Numbered from the stretch's first letter, positions 53,085-62,123 are shown. The stretch is 64,000 bases of DNA from Spirochaetia bacterium (GCA_022482625.1 JAKVOU010000001.1:1970784-2034783), one strand, 5' to 3'. Translations and numbers: made by a program. The notes: a model not told the origin generated them from the letters alone.

Positions 53085-54109
53085 ACCTCCTGCATCTCGA
53101 CTTTCACCCTTACCTTCTGCCTAAGGTGACGCCGTTCCTGCAATGCATTGACAAAGATACTCAGCAGGATAACACCGCCGATAAAGACGTTGTACCAACT
53201 GGAAGAAATCTGCAGAAGTGTCAGGCTGTTGTTGATGAGGGCAAAAAGCAGGACACCAAGGATTGTTCCAAATACACTTCCTGTTCCGCCTGTTATGGAG
53301 GCTCCACCAAGCACAACGGCAGCAATCGTATCCATTTCCGTCCCGACGATGGAATTCGGTATGACAGTCATGATAACTGAAATATGAGCAATGGCAGCAA
53401 TTCCGGCAATTCCCCCGCCGATACCATAGATCATGAGTGTCGAATGTGTCATGTTGATACCGATTCTTTCCGCTGCAGTGGCATTGCCACCGATAAGATA
53501 GATGCTCCGTCCCTTCATTGTATACCGCAGGAAGAAGGCAACGGCCAAGGCAAGTGCAAACCACAGGATAGTTACTCCGCTGATCCCATAGGCAGCTCCG
53601 TTTTTCGCCGTTGCTGCAAAAATCTTCATGTTTGACATCTTGCCAAGGTAATCAGGCACTTCATAGAGAAGCCGACCTTTCGTCACTACATACATGATTC
53701 CATAGAACAGATTCTGAGTTGAAATAGTGATTATGATTGCAGGCATCTTGAAATGATCAATCAGGAAACCATTGAACAATCCCATAAGGGTCCCGACTAA
53801 AATTGCCATAAGAAAAGCCACAAGCAAATTGCCATGCACATACCTGAGCAACAGCCATACGACCAGATATTCAGAAACCTGGGCAATGGCTACAAAAGAC
53901 ACATCAAAGCCACCGGAAATGGTAATGACAAGGACCCCTAGGGAAAATATTCCGACGATACTGCAGGCCTTCAATACATTGGCCAAGTTTTCATAAGTAA
54001 GGAATGACGGTGCCCGGACCTGAACCAGCAGGGAAAGGACTACAATGATCGCCAATAGCAGTACTTCCCTTTTCTTGAGAATGTCCATTATTCTTCTATT
54101 CATTGTCAT
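53081..54109 (-). CDS. Sugar ABC transporter permease (first of two), RbsC-like
   Basis: 342 residues with the motifs TISGGFDVSFVAIAQ and VVLGGASITGGTGS of the ribose-type permease family and about ten membrane helices. Its start overlaps the ATPase stop by four bases. Two distinct permeases, as in Lsr or Rhi-type systems, differ from the single-permease inositol importer at 33422. Confidence 0.9.
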   Translation of the reverse strand: MTMNRRIMDILKKREVLLLAIIVVLSLLVQVRAPSFLTYENLANVLKACSIVGIFSLGVLVITISGGFDVSFVAIAQVSEYLVVWLLLRYVHGNLLVAFLMAILVGTLMGLFNGFLIDHFKMPAIIITISTQNLFYGIMYVVTKGRLLYEVPDYLGKMSNMKIFAATAKNGAAYGISGVTILWFALALAVAFFLRYTMKGRSIYLIGGNATAAERIGINMTHSTLMIYGIGGGIAGIAAIAHISVIMTVIPNSIVGTEMDTIAAVVLGGASITGGTGSVFGTILGVLLFALINNSLTLLQISSSWYNVFIGGVILLSIFVNALQERRHLRQKVRVKVEMQEV

Positions 54110-55611
54110 ACCACCCTTTTCTGCTCATTGAGAAGCTGCTGTATATAGGCATCATCTATTTCCTCGGGGGTGGTCAACTCCCTTGATATCCTGCCGTTTT
54201 TCATAATCAGAATCCGATTGCAATTGGATGTCAGTTCCCTGATTTCATCAGAAATCAAAATCACAGACATGCCTGATTTTTTTACCATTTCATTTATTGT
54301 CTGGAAAATTCCAGCCTTCGCACCTATATCTACCCCAACCGTCGGCCCGTCAAGAATCAACAGCCTGGGATGCATTTCCAGCCACTTTGCAATCACAAGT
54401 TTCTGCTGGTTTCCACCTGAAAGTGTCCTCGCCGTCTTGAAGATATCATCGGTTTTTACTCCGATTTCCTTCGTCCAGTAATTGGCAACTTCCGTAATTT
54501 TTGCTTCGTCCACAAAATGTCTTGCCGTAATCAGCTCCGGTAATTTAGGTGCTACGATATTATCCCTCTGCGGATAATTGAGAACCAAACCCTGTGTCAA
54601 CCTATCTTCCGGTACGTAAGCAATTCCATTTTTTACGGCATCATTGACACAAGAAATATGAACTTCTTCCCCATTGATGAATATCTGCCCTGAATCACAT
54701 GGTGCAATACCAAAGATTGCAGTAGCCAGTTCGGTTCTTCCGGAACCCAACAATCCGGAAATACCCAAGATTTCGCCAGCTCCAAGTGTAAACGAAATAT
54801 CCCTGAAATTATTACGTTTCGACAAATGCTTTACTTCAAGCAACAGCTGTTCGAATTTTTTCCCACAAGCCTGACATTTCATATATTCAAGGCTTTTTCC
54901 TACCATAAGCTGCTCTATTTCCGTAATGCTGAGTTCTTTTTTCCGCCTCGTTGCAATAAGGTGTCCATCCCTCAGGATAGTGACTGTATCACAGATTTCC
55001 ATGACCTCATCCAATTTGTGGCTGATGAATATGATCGAAATACCACGGCCTCTCAGATTATTGATCAACACAAACAACTTATTGATTTCTTCTCTCGTCA
55101 AAGCTGTCGTAGGCTCATCAAAGATCAGCAGCTTTGAGTCAATCATGAGAGCCCGGGCAATAGCGACAAGCTGCTGTTTTGCAATCGGCAATTCTCCCAA
55201 GGTATCTTCAAGATCAACATCAATATCAAGCTCATCTATCAATTTCAAGGCATGGTCAGTATACCTTCGCTTGTTTACGAGACCTTTGCTGACCTTCACT
55301 TGGTCAGCAAGACAGATATTCTCAAGTACCGTCAGATTCGGAAACAGTGAAAGATCCTGATAGATGACGCTGATTCCCTGGACCAATCCTACCAAAGGCC
55401 CCCAAGTCTCGACAGACTGCCCCAATATCGAAATATCTCCGGCGTCGGCCTTAAGGGAACCTGCCAATATCTTGATCAACGTAGATTTTCCGGAACCATT
55501 CTCTCCTATAAGTCCTCTGATTTCTCCTTCTTCAATAGCAAAGGAAACATCGGACAAGGCATGGACCCCTCCAAAGGACTTGTAGCAATGCTTGATATCT
55601 ATATAGTTCAT
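54106..55611 (-). CDS. Sugar ABC transporter ATP-binding protein, RbsA type
   Basis: 501 residues with two ABC domains: Walker A GENGSGKSTLIK and LIFDEPTTALTREE in the first, LSGGNQQKLVIAKWL and LDGPTVGVDIGAK in the second. In the latter, the Walker B Glu is replaced by Gly (LILDGPTV), consistent with the second domain being a degenerate site, as in other RbsA-type proteins. A Cys pair (CQACGK) in the linker is unusual. GGAG precedes the ATG at 55611. Confidence 0.9.
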   Translation of the reverse strand: MNYIDIKHCYKSFGGVHALSDVSFAIEEGEIRGLIGENGSGKSTLIKILAGSLKADAGDISILGQSVETWGPLVGLVQGISVIYQDLSLFPNLTVLENICLADQVKVSKGLVNKRRYTDHALKLIDELDIDVDLEDTLGELPIAKQQLVAIARALMIDSKLLIFDEPTTALTREEINKLFVLINNLRGRGISIIFISHKLDEVMEICDTVTILRDGHLIATRRKKELSITEIEQLMVGKSLEYMKCQACGKKFEQLLLEVKHLSKRNNFRDISFTLGAGEILGISGLLGSGRTELATAIFGIAPCDSGQIFINGEEVHISCVNDAVKNGIAYVPEDRLTQGLVLNYPQRDNIVAPKLPELITARHFVDEAKITEVANYWTKEIGVKTDDIFKTARTLSGGNQQKLVIAKWLEMHPRLLILDGPTVGVDIGAKAGIFQTINEMVKKSGMSVILISDEIRELTSNCNRILIMKNGRISRELTTPEEIDDAYIQQLLNEQKRVV

Positions 55612-55641
55612 ACATGCTCCATTTCACAACTTTCTAAAATA

Positions 55642-55664
55642 CCAGCCGGATCATTCCGGCTGGC
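55642..55664 (-). terminator. Intercistronic hairpin after the binding-protein gene
   Basis: CCAGCCGGA and TCCGGCTGG pair perfectly around a four-base loop, followed on the minus strand by a short T-run. It would reduce downstream transcription or stabilise the binding-protein mRNA. Confidence 0.7.
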
Positions 55665-55684
55665 AAAAACACGTTCTACTAGCT

Positions 55685-56689
55685 TCAGAAGCTGTAATTA
55701 TCACAATTGCTGGCATCTACGATAAGAGGATGGTCAAACAGTATGTTCATTCCATTTACAGTTGGTTTGCCGATGCCCGGAATTTCCATACCTGTCTTGA
55801 TTTCATCTTTGTGTCCATCAAGGATAAGCTTGGCAATATAGACCATTGCATAAGAAGCATCACCGCTGGACCACAAGACACACAGATCCATCGAACCATC
55901 TTTCAGGAATGGAGCAGCTTCTTTCGGGCTGGTTGTTCCTATGACCGTGACATTATCCGTAAGGCCCTTGTCCCTCAACGCCTGTCCAGCACCAGGACCA
56001 CCCTGGGAACCGAAAGCAAGGATACCCTTGAGATTCGGGTGGACAGTAAGCAATTCCAAAGTCTTCTGCCGTGATGCATTTCTGTCTTCTGATACCGGGA
56101 ACTTGGTATCGACCATCTTCATTTCCGGGTATTTTTCCTTCTGCCTGGCCAAAGCTGCATCAGCCCAGATGTTATGGGCAGGGACTGTAAGAGAACCGAC
56201 ATAAATACAATATTCCCCTTTCTCTCCCATGCGGGAAGCCAGTTCATCCATGGCTTTTGCACCGAACTTGATATTGTCGATCATTTCAATATCATAATCG
56301 GCTTCAGGTTGATTTGGAGATTCATGCGTCAATACGACAATTCCCTTTTCCCTTGCTTTCTTAAAGGCAGGGACACAGGAATTGGCATCATTGGGAACGA
56401 CAAGCAAGGCATTTACACCTTGGTTGATCGAATCTTCGATCAGACGTACCTGCTGAGCTTCATCAGCAGCGGCAGGAGCCTGCATATATACTTCGCAACC
56501 AAAGTCCTCCCCTGCCTTCTTGCTATCCTCATCGTAGGGGATAAACCATGCTGCCTTCAGTTTAGGAATCGTAACCATAGTATATTTTGCAGCCTTTGTA
56601 CCCTCTCCGTTTTCCGTTTGTCCTTGGGCAAATATAGCTCCTGAGCCAAGAACAAAAGCAATCAATACAATTGATAAAAACCTTTTCAT
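55685..56689 (-). CDS. Sugar ABC transporter substrate-binding protein, LsrB/RhaS type
   Basis: 334 residues with a signal peptide ending GAIFAQG near residue 22. Family motifs include TIPKLKAAWFIPYDEDSKKA, in part, and LLVVPNDANSCVPAFKKAREKGI. Closest in layout to autoinducer-2 or rhamnose binding proteins, but the ligand is probably a ketose or keto-sugar given the epimerase. AGGAGG lies before the ATG. Confidence 0.87.
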   Translation of the reverse strand: MKRFLSIVLIAFVLGSGAIFAQGQTENGEGTKAAKYTMVTIPKLKAAWFIPYDEDSKKAGEDFGCEVYMQAPAAADEAQQVRLIEDSINQGVNALLVVPNDANSCVPAFKKAREKGIVVLTHESPNQPEADYDIEMIDNIKFGAKAMDELASRMGEKGEYCIYVGSLTVPAHNIWADAALARQKEKYPEMKMVDTKFPVSEDRNASRQKTLELLTVHPNLKGILAFGSQGGPGAGQALRDKGLTDNVTVIGTTSPKEAAPFLKDGSMDLCVLWSSGDASYAMVYIAKLILDGHKDEIKTGMEIPGIGKPTVNGMNILFDHPLIVDASNCDNYSF

Positions 56690-56714
56690 TGAAACCTCCT
56701 TGTGCTTTCTTCCA

Positions 56715-57197
56715 TTATTTTTCTTCGGGATAGTGTCTCAGAGGCTCAGGAATCCTTCCTGCATTGCCTATTTCAATCACACACCCGATAGCATTTTCCG
56801 TTGACAGATAGTAAAATTCGTCTTCTCCTACCCGACCGCTCTGTATGACCTTGTAACCCTTTGTTTCCAACCGATGTATGGCTTCCTGGCAATCCTTGTA
56901 GTAAATCTTAAAATGCTGCAATCCACTTTTGGAACCCGTCTTCTCAAGAAATTCATTGTAGATGCTATAGCCATCCAACGGCTCCATCAGTTCATACTGT
57001 ATAGGTCCGACCCAGCAGACAGCGAGCTTATAATGCTGCATGTTCGGCTTTCCCCTGTAAAAAGAATCCCGTACAAATTCGGGGCCATATTCATAAATAT
57101 CCCATGGCCCGATACCAAAATCCTCATATAAATGCTTCATAGTCGCATCAAGGTCAACGACAACCTCGGCAATCTGGCAGATATCACCATCTTTCAT
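56715..57197 (-). CDS. VOC family protein (first)
   Basis: 160 residues, one glyoxalase/methylmalonyl-CoA-epimerase-like fold. Candidate metal ligands are Gln in ICQIAEV (where many relatives have His), His in LQHFKIYY and Glu in CVIEIGN. The start is the ATG at 57197, nine bases after GGAG; the one at 57206 is too close. It lies between the SIS protein and the binding protein. Paralogous to 57949. Likely an isomerase or epimerase of a keto-sugar, but unproven. Confidence 0.75.
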   Translation of the reverse strand: MKDGDICQIAEVVVDLDATMKHLYEDFGIGPWDIYEYGPEFVRDSFYRGKPNMQHYKLAVCWVGPIQYELMEPLDGYSIYNEFLEKTGSKSGLQHFKIYYKDCQEAIHRLETKGYKVIQSGRVGEDEFYYLSTENAIGCVIEIGNAGRIPEPLRHYPEEK

Positions 57198-57211
57198 GCA
57201 ATCCATCTCCT

Positions 57212-57787
57212 TTATTTTCCGGCAAAAGCTTGTTCCAATCCCTCCAGATTAGTATGCCTGTCGTGCATTTTTTCAATATCTATATGATTTCGTTCAATAA
57301 TCATTTTTACTACGATATCGCAGAAAAGAAACATGGACTGTTCCAGCAAGGTTGCCATGGGCTGTATCGAAGCTACTTCAAGCTCACCTCCGAAAATCTG
57401 GCCAGGAACCCTGACAGTAAAGTCTGCCAGTTTGCCTTGTTTGTTTTCCGGATGGGGCCCGACGATTCCGATACGGGCTCCGGCTTTCCTTGCACATTCA
57501 ATGATGTTCATTTCAACATTGGTAACCCCGCACAGGTCCAGCAGGAGATCTCCTTTCCCGATGCAAGGCGTAATAGTGTCATAGACGATATATGCATCAA
57601 AACCCATATGTTTGAGCCTCATGGCAAAACCTCTCATCGAAAGACCCATACGCCCCATAGCATAAAGCTGGATAGTTTTTGCCTTGTTGATTTCTTGGAT
57701 AAGGACTTCAATTTCTTTTCTGTCTATTTTTTGAAGTACAGTTCTATTTTCTTCCATCACAGCTTCAACAATCTGTAGATATTCCAT
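57212..57787 (-). CDS. SIS-domain sugar isomerase, 6-phospho-3-hexuloisomerase-like
   Basis: 191 residues. SIS-fold motifs include LYAMGRMGLSMRGFAMRLKHMGF near 36-58 and a long Asp/Gly-rich region LLDLCGVTNVEM. HxlB converts 3-hexulose 6-phosphate to fructose 6-phosphate; related proteins handle other ketose phosphates. The start at 57787 has GGGGGGA four bases before it; the upstream ATG at 57799 has none. First gene of the operon, promoter at 57807-57836. No hexulose-phosphate synthase is visible. Confidence 0.78.
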   Translation of the reverse strand: MEYLQIVEAVMEENRTVLQKIDRKEIEVLIQEINKAKTIQLYAMGRMGLSMRGFAMRLKHMGFDAYIVYDTITPCIGKGDLLLDLCGVTNVEMNIIECARKAGARIGIVGPHPENKQGKLADFTVRVPGQIFGGELEVASIQPMATLLEQSMFLFCDIVVKMIIERNHIDIEKMHDRHTNLEGLEQAFAGK

Positions 57788-57806
57788 ACTTCCCCCCATG
57801 TGATAA

Positions 57807-57836
57807 ATATTAGCAATACGATTTTAAATTTGTCAA
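57807..57836 (-). promoter_or_regulatory. Promoter of the SIS/ABC operon
   Basis: On the minus strand TTGACA (57831-57836), 18 bases and TAATAT (57807-57812), about 20 bases upstream of the first start codon. Confidence 0.65.
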
Positions 57837-57842
57837 TAAAAA

Positions 57843-57877
57843 AAACAAATAGTTTTAACTTCAAACATTATTTGTTT
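57843..57877. promoter_or_regulatory. Perfect inverted repeat between divergent operons, possible DeoR operator
   Basis: AAACAAATA (57843-57851) and TATTTGTTT (57869-57877) are exact reverse complements, 17 bases apart, between the SIS operon and the VOC/DeoR operon. Confidence 0.45.
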
Positions 57878-57948
57878 ATTTTATTGACTTTTTAGTTAAT
57901 ATAAATGAAAATTAAAAAAAATGTTTATAGTTTTATAAGGATCTCATC

Positions 57949-58452
57949 ATGGAAAGTTATGATTTGTTAGAGCAATCAATCGGCCAAATTGCCTTCGTTA
58001 CACCTGATTTAGAAAAAAGCATCAAAGCTTATACTACGACTTTCAAAACCAATTGGACAATCTACACCTATGGTCCTGAAATACTTTCAACAATGCGTTA
58101 TCATGGAAAAGATTCTCCTTTTTCAATTCGTATCGGTTTGTCTTACTTTGGAAAAACCCGCATAGAATTCGTACAACCCTTGGGAGGAAAGACAATACAC
58201 AGAGATTTCCTTGATAAAAAGGGATACGGCATCCAGCATCTGGGAATCTATGTCGAGAATATGGAAAAGGAAATCAAAAAAGCAGAAAAGGCCGGCATAG
58301 CAATCATAATGGAAGGGGCCGGTTTCGGTCTTGATGGAGATGGAAGATTTGTTTATCTTGATACATTGAGCGAATTTGGAGTTACCTACGAGTTGATTGA
58401 AAGGCCGAAGCAACGCAGACCCCCTGAAGCTACGATTTTTACAGAAGGATGA
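57949..58452 (+). CDS. VOC family protein (second)
   Basis: 167 residues. Similar in length and pattern to the 56715 protein (IGQIAFVTPDL, IQHLGIYVEN, YELIERP). Has Gln in the first ligand position, then His and Glu. AAGGA precedes the ATG at 57949. Divergent from the SIS operon and coupled to deoR, so it is regulated with the pathway. Reaction unknown; two paralogous VOC proteins at one locus suggests two related isomerisation steps or a heteromeric enzyme. Confidence 0.75.
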   Translation: MESYDLLEQSIGQIAFVTPDLEKSIKAYTTTFKTNWTIYTYGPEILSTMRYHGKDSPFSIRIGLSYFGKTRIEFVQPLGGKTIHRDFLDKKGYGIQHLGIYVENMEKEIKKAEKAGIAIIMEGAGFGLDGDGRFVYLDTLSEFGVTYELIERPKQRRPPEATIFTEG

Positions 58453-58454
58453 AT

Positions 58455-59225
58455 ATGAATAGCAGACAACAAGAAGAAATGAAAATGCTTAAGAAGAACC
58501 ATTTCTTTTCCGTAAGGCAATTATCTGCCCATTTCGGTGTTTCAGAAATGACAATCAGAAGAGATATACAATATCTCGACCAGCAACATTTGGCGAAACA
58601 GGTCTTTGGCGGGATAACAGAAAGTGATGTCGATAACATAAAAAACTATGATCACATGACCGAAAAGACAAAGCATTCCCCACAAAAGGATGCGATTGCA
58701 AAAGTCGCTGCGTCACTTATCCATAACGGCGATGTCATCTTCATGGATTCAGGGTCAACCATCCAAAGGATTCCAGATTATATTCCCGAGGACATGGAAT
58801 GCACGTTCATTACTTCCTCACTTCCTGCCATCAACAATCTGCGAAGGTTAACGAAGTCTGCCATCATTGTGTGCGGAGGCCGTTATTCACAGAAATCAAA
58901 TTCATTCCTGAATAATTCCCACAAGCTGGAATTTGATGAATATCGGGCAATGATTGCTTTCATAGGAGTAACTGGTTTTGACAAAGAGCTGGGGCTTACT
59001 TGCAGCTACATTGAAGAAAAAGCATATAAGCAGTCCTTGATAAAAAACAGCATGAAGAGAATCATTGTCACAGATTCCAGCAAATTTGCAAAAGTCAGTA
59101 CGGCCTGCTTTGCAGACATCAGCCAGTTCAACATAGTCATTACGGATAAAGGGATCAGCAATGAATATAAAGACTACTTGGAAAGTCAAGATATCCAGCT
59201 GCTAATTGCAGACCAAGACTTATAG
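58455..59225 (+). CDS. DeoR family regulator of the ketose operon
   Basis: 256 residues with an N-terminal winged helix (FSVRQLSAHFGVSEMTIRRDI) and a C-terminal sugar-phosphate sensor fold (DVIFMDSGSTIQRIPDYI, in part). The ATG at 58455 follows AAGG by six bases. Another ATG at 58449 overlaps the VOC stop. Phosphorylated sugars usually act as effector. Ends with its stop overlapping the converging FSA-like gene by six bases. Confidence 0.88.
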   Translation: MNSRQQEEMKMLKKNHFFSVRQLSAHFGVSEMTIRRDIQYLDQQHLAKQVFGGITESDVDNIKNYDHMTEKTKHSPQKDAIAKVAASLIHNGDVIFMDSGSTIQRIPDYIPEDMECTFITSSLPAINNLRRLTKSAIIVCGGRYSQKSNSFLNNSHKLEFDEYRAMIAFIGVTGFDKELGLTCSYIEEKAYKQSLIKNSMKRIIVTDSSKFAKVSTACFADISQFNIVITDKGISNEYKDYLESQDIQLLIADQDL

Positions 59226-59897
59226 TTGGAAAATATTCTTTGTCCCATACATCCTTTGCCATGCAGCTGCGAAGGTCGCCATTGTCTTTTGTGTAGACAT
59301 TGAAGACACACAATCCAACAGGATTGAAGGAGGCAAGGAACAGGAACCGGCTCCGTTGGAACAAGCAGAAAAAACCTGGTTGATATTTTTAAAAGACGTA
59401 GCCAATACCTGTGCACCGCTATAGGTGCTGGAAAGCAACCGGGACAAATCAAATATGGTCTCAGTCGCATTGGCCCCAAATTCCTCAAGTTCGTTGTAAT
59501 ATACAGCAATTGCCTTGGCTCCTGCATTGGCAGCAAGGAGCCCTTGCATTACTGAAAAAACTGCCGTAGCCGTAACTTTGAAGCCTTCAATGGATAATTC
59601 ACCGATAACAGCCAAACCATCCTTTGTCACAGGAACCTCTACATGGATGTCTTTTCCAAGTTCAGCAACCAATCTCTCTGCATCCTTGATCATTCCTTCC
59701 TTGTCCGCTGCCACTACCTGCACATGCAATTCCCTGTCATAACCTATCAACTTCCTTATATCAGACAGCAATCGGAAGAATTCATCCCTTCCCTGTGCTT
59801 CTATCATCACAGGATTTGTCACCACACCATCAAGAGGACACCAGGCAAAGATATCTTCTATCAAATTCACATCCGCACAATCCAATAATATTCCCAT
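59220..59897 (-). CDS. Fructose-6-phosphate aldolase/transaldolase family protein lacking the catalytic lysine
   Basis: 225 residues. Alignment to E. coli FSA by eye gives Asp6 (LLDCAD), Asn28 (VVTNP), the TATAVFSVMQGLLAANAGA strand and a Tyr near 133, all as in FSA. The Schiff-base Lys85 position (VVKVPVT in FSA) is Glu87 here (HVEVPVT), from a GAG codon. Without that lysine the usual aldolase mechanism is impossible, so it is a different activity, a sensor, or it uses another lysine. Starts four bases after the kinase stop with GGAGGAG. Last gene of the rhamnulose-type operon. Confidence 0.8.
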   Translation of the reverse strand: MGILLDCADVNLIEDIFAWCPLDGVVTNPVMIEAQGRDEFFRLLSDIRKLIGYDRELHVQVVAADKEGMIKDAERLVAELGKDIHVEVPVTKDGLAVIGELSIEGFKVTATAVFSVMQGLLAANAGAKAIAVYYNELEEFGANATETIFDLSRLLSSTYSGAQVLATSFKNINQVFSACSNGAGSCSLPPSILLDCVSSMSTQKTMATFAAAWQRMYGTKNIFQL

Positions 59898-59901
59898 AGT
59901 A

Positions 59902-61347
59902 TTACTCCTCCTGATACGGTGTATAAGTTATCCGACCTTTGTCTTCTCCCAAAAGTGACAAGCCTTCGCTTACAGAAGCTATTTCTCCCGATGCCTTCAT
60001 CTGTTGTATGACATTCCCTACGGAAGAAGCTTCCGCAGGACCTGCAATGACTTTCAGATTGCATCTATCTGCAGTCCATTGATCCAATATGCGGTTCTTT
60101 GACCCACCACCTATGATATGGACTGTGTTGAAACTCTTCCCTGTCAGAGATTCAAGTTCTTTAAGTGAATCACAATAAGCAGCAGCCAAGCCTTTGTAAG
60201 TGGCAACCATGAACTGCCCTTTGTTGGAAGGAACCGACATCCCGTGTATTCTGCACCACCGGCTTATTCTCTCCGGCATCGGACCTCCCAAGGAATTGGG
60301 CAACATAAAGCTGTCATCCAAAGGATCTATTGCAGAAACAAAATCCCGTTCCCTCCATGTAGCTTCATCGAGAGCCTGCAAAGATATGGCGGCATGTTCC
60401 TTTTCCTCCCAAGCGTGCAGACATTCGTGTTGTATCAACATTCCCATGATGTTGCGCAGGAACGTAATCCTGCCTGAAGCCGCAACTTCATTGGTAAAGC
60501 GTTTGTCATAGGCAGCTTTCGTCGTCAAAGGAACATCCAGAAGACAGCCCACCAAAGACCAGGTCCCGCTTGAAATGAACATTGTATGCCCATCCGTTTC
60601 TCCGGCAATTGTGGAAACAGCCGAGGCGGTATCATGTTCTGCACTGTTTATAAAGACAACATGCTTACCACAGCCTATTTCCTTTTGTACGGAAGGGAGC
60701 AGATTGCCCCTTACCGTACCGGACGAAACAATAGGAGAGAAGATATCCTCATTGAAGCCTAGCTTCTTCATCAAGGTCCGGTTCCAATCACCGGAAAAAG
60801 GGTCATAGAGCTGGGTAGTACTGGCGTGGGTCCTTTCACTTTCCATCACACCGGTAAACCAATAGCCGAAAAGGTCAGGAACAGACAGGTAATGGGCGAC
60901 AGTGCCGAAGATTTCAGGACGGTTTTTCTTTGTTTCATACAGTTGGTACACCGTATTGAAAGACTCTTTGTCTATTCCCGTGGCCTTATAGATTGTCTCC
61001 TCTCCCCCTGCTTTTTCAAGGACTTCATCGATGACGGAAAGAGTCCTGGGATCCCTGAAATGATAGGGTAATCCAATCAACTGACCGGTTCTGTCAAGCA
61101 GGCCGTAGTCGACACCCCACGTATCAAACCCCATGGATACTATATCATCCCCATATTTTGCAAAAGCAACGCCCAGTCCTTTCTTTATATTCTGGAACAT
61201 CCCTAGGATTTCCCAATAAACATTCTGTCCTATGACTCCATAGCAAGTCTGGAATTCATATACCTTTTCAAGGGGATGACCGGCACCTCCGACAAACAAA
61301 CGTCCATGAGAACCTCCCAGATCTACCGCCACATGAAGTTTTTCCAT
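59902..61347 (-). CDS. rhaB: Rhamnulokinase-like FGGY sugar kinase
   Basis: 481 residues. The start HVAVDLGGSHGRLFVG, MGFDTWGVDYGLLDRTG, FISSGTWSLVG, and IIGGGSKNRILDQWTAD are typical of rhamnulokinase. Phosphorylates L-rhamnulose, or a related ketose such as fuculose, at C1. Starts two bases after the deoR stop. The product fits the class II aldolase at 62246. Substrate choice between rhamnulose and similar ketoses is inferred. Confidence 0.85.
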   Translation of the reverse strand: MEKLHVAVDLGGSHGRLFVGGAGHPLEKVYEFQTCYGVIGQNVYWEILGMFQNIKKGLGVAFAKYGDDIVSMGFDTWGVDYGLLDRTGQLIGLPYHFRDPRTLSVIDEVLEKAGGEETIYKATGIDKESFNTVYQLYETKKNRPEIFGTVAHYLSVPDLFGYWFTGVMESERTHASTTQLYDPFSGDWNRTLMKKLGFNEDIFSPIVSSGTVRGNLLPSVQKEIGCGKHVVFINSAEHDTASAVSTIAGETDGHTMFISSGTWSLVGCLLDVPLTTKAAYDKRFTNEVAASGRITFLRNIMGMLIQHECLHAWEEKEHAAISLQALDEATWRERDFVSAIDPLDDSFMLPNSLGGPMPERISRWCRIHGMSVPSNKGQFMVATYKGLAAAYCDSLKELESLTGKSFNTVHIIGGGSKNRILDQWTADRCNLKVIAGPAEASSVGNVIQQMKASGEIASVSEGLSLLGEDKGRITYTPYQEE

Positions 61348-61349
61348 CC

Positions 61350-62123
61350 CTACGCTCCTCCTCTCATAGCTTCTACCAGACGGACCTCAATTCCCTTCTC
61401 TCTTACTTGATGAACAAAATCAGACGGACAACCGGAATCAATGATGAGACAGTCCAACTCATCAAGTGAAAGTATCCTATAGATTCCTTTCTTGTTCAGT
61501 TTTGAAGAATCAGCAAGAAGTACCTTTTTCCCGGCATGCGAAGCCATATGCTTGAAAAGAGCAACATTTTCTTCAAGGATAGTCGAGACTCCGAAGTCAG
61601 CAGAAAGTCCGTCAGCTCCCATAAAAAAAGTATCAACATAGTAATCATCAACCTGGTCAACCACATGGCTTCCCAAGGTCGCATCCAACAACGGGTAGAA
61701 CTTACCACCCAAGATGGTCACTTCAAGGTTTCTATTGCTTCTTGCCAAATCAAGTATCAAAGTAGAATTGGTGACTATTTTAAGCTTATAATCAGAATCC
61801 AGATAATTCACCAGCATGGAACAGGTACTCCCATGGCAGATAAGCATGGACTGGTTGTCGCTGACAAGAGTTGCTGCTTCCTTTGCAATGGCAGTCTTCT
61901 CCGCCATATGGGTATTGAAGCGGAAACGAATCGGCAAACAGACATTGCTATAGACACAGCCACCGCTGCGATATACCAAGTTTTCCCTTTCCAAGGACCT
62001 TAGCTCACTCCTGATTGTAACCGCAGAAACATGAAGCATTTCGCCTAGTTCAGTGACTTTGATCCCATTGGGATTTTCCACAAGATCCAATATCATTTTC
62101 TGCCGTTGGGTCAAATCATTCAT
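61350..62123 (-). CDS. DeoR family regulator of the rhamnulose-type operon
   Basis: 257 residues. N-terminal winged helix (LTQRQKMILDLVENPNGIKVTELG, in part; HVSAVTIRSEL) and C-terminal effector fold with LICHGSTCSMLVNYL and FFMGADGLSADFGVS. GGGGA lies seven bases before the ATG. Placed inside the operon between aldolase and kinase, so it probably represses its own transcript until a sugar phosphate accumulates. Confidence 0.88.
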   Translation of the reverse strand: MNDLTQRQKMILDLVENPNGIKVTELGEMLHVSAVTIRSELRSLERENLVYRSGGCVYSNVCLPIRFRFNTHMAEKTAIAKEAATLVSDNQSMLICHGSTCSMLVNYLDSDYKLKIVTNSTLILDLARSNRNLEVTILGGKFYPLLDATLGSHVVDQVDDYYVDTFFMGADGLSADFGVSTILEENVALFKHMASHAGKKVLLADSSKLNKKGIYRILSLDELDCLIIDSGCPSDFVHQVREKGIEVRLVEAMRGGA

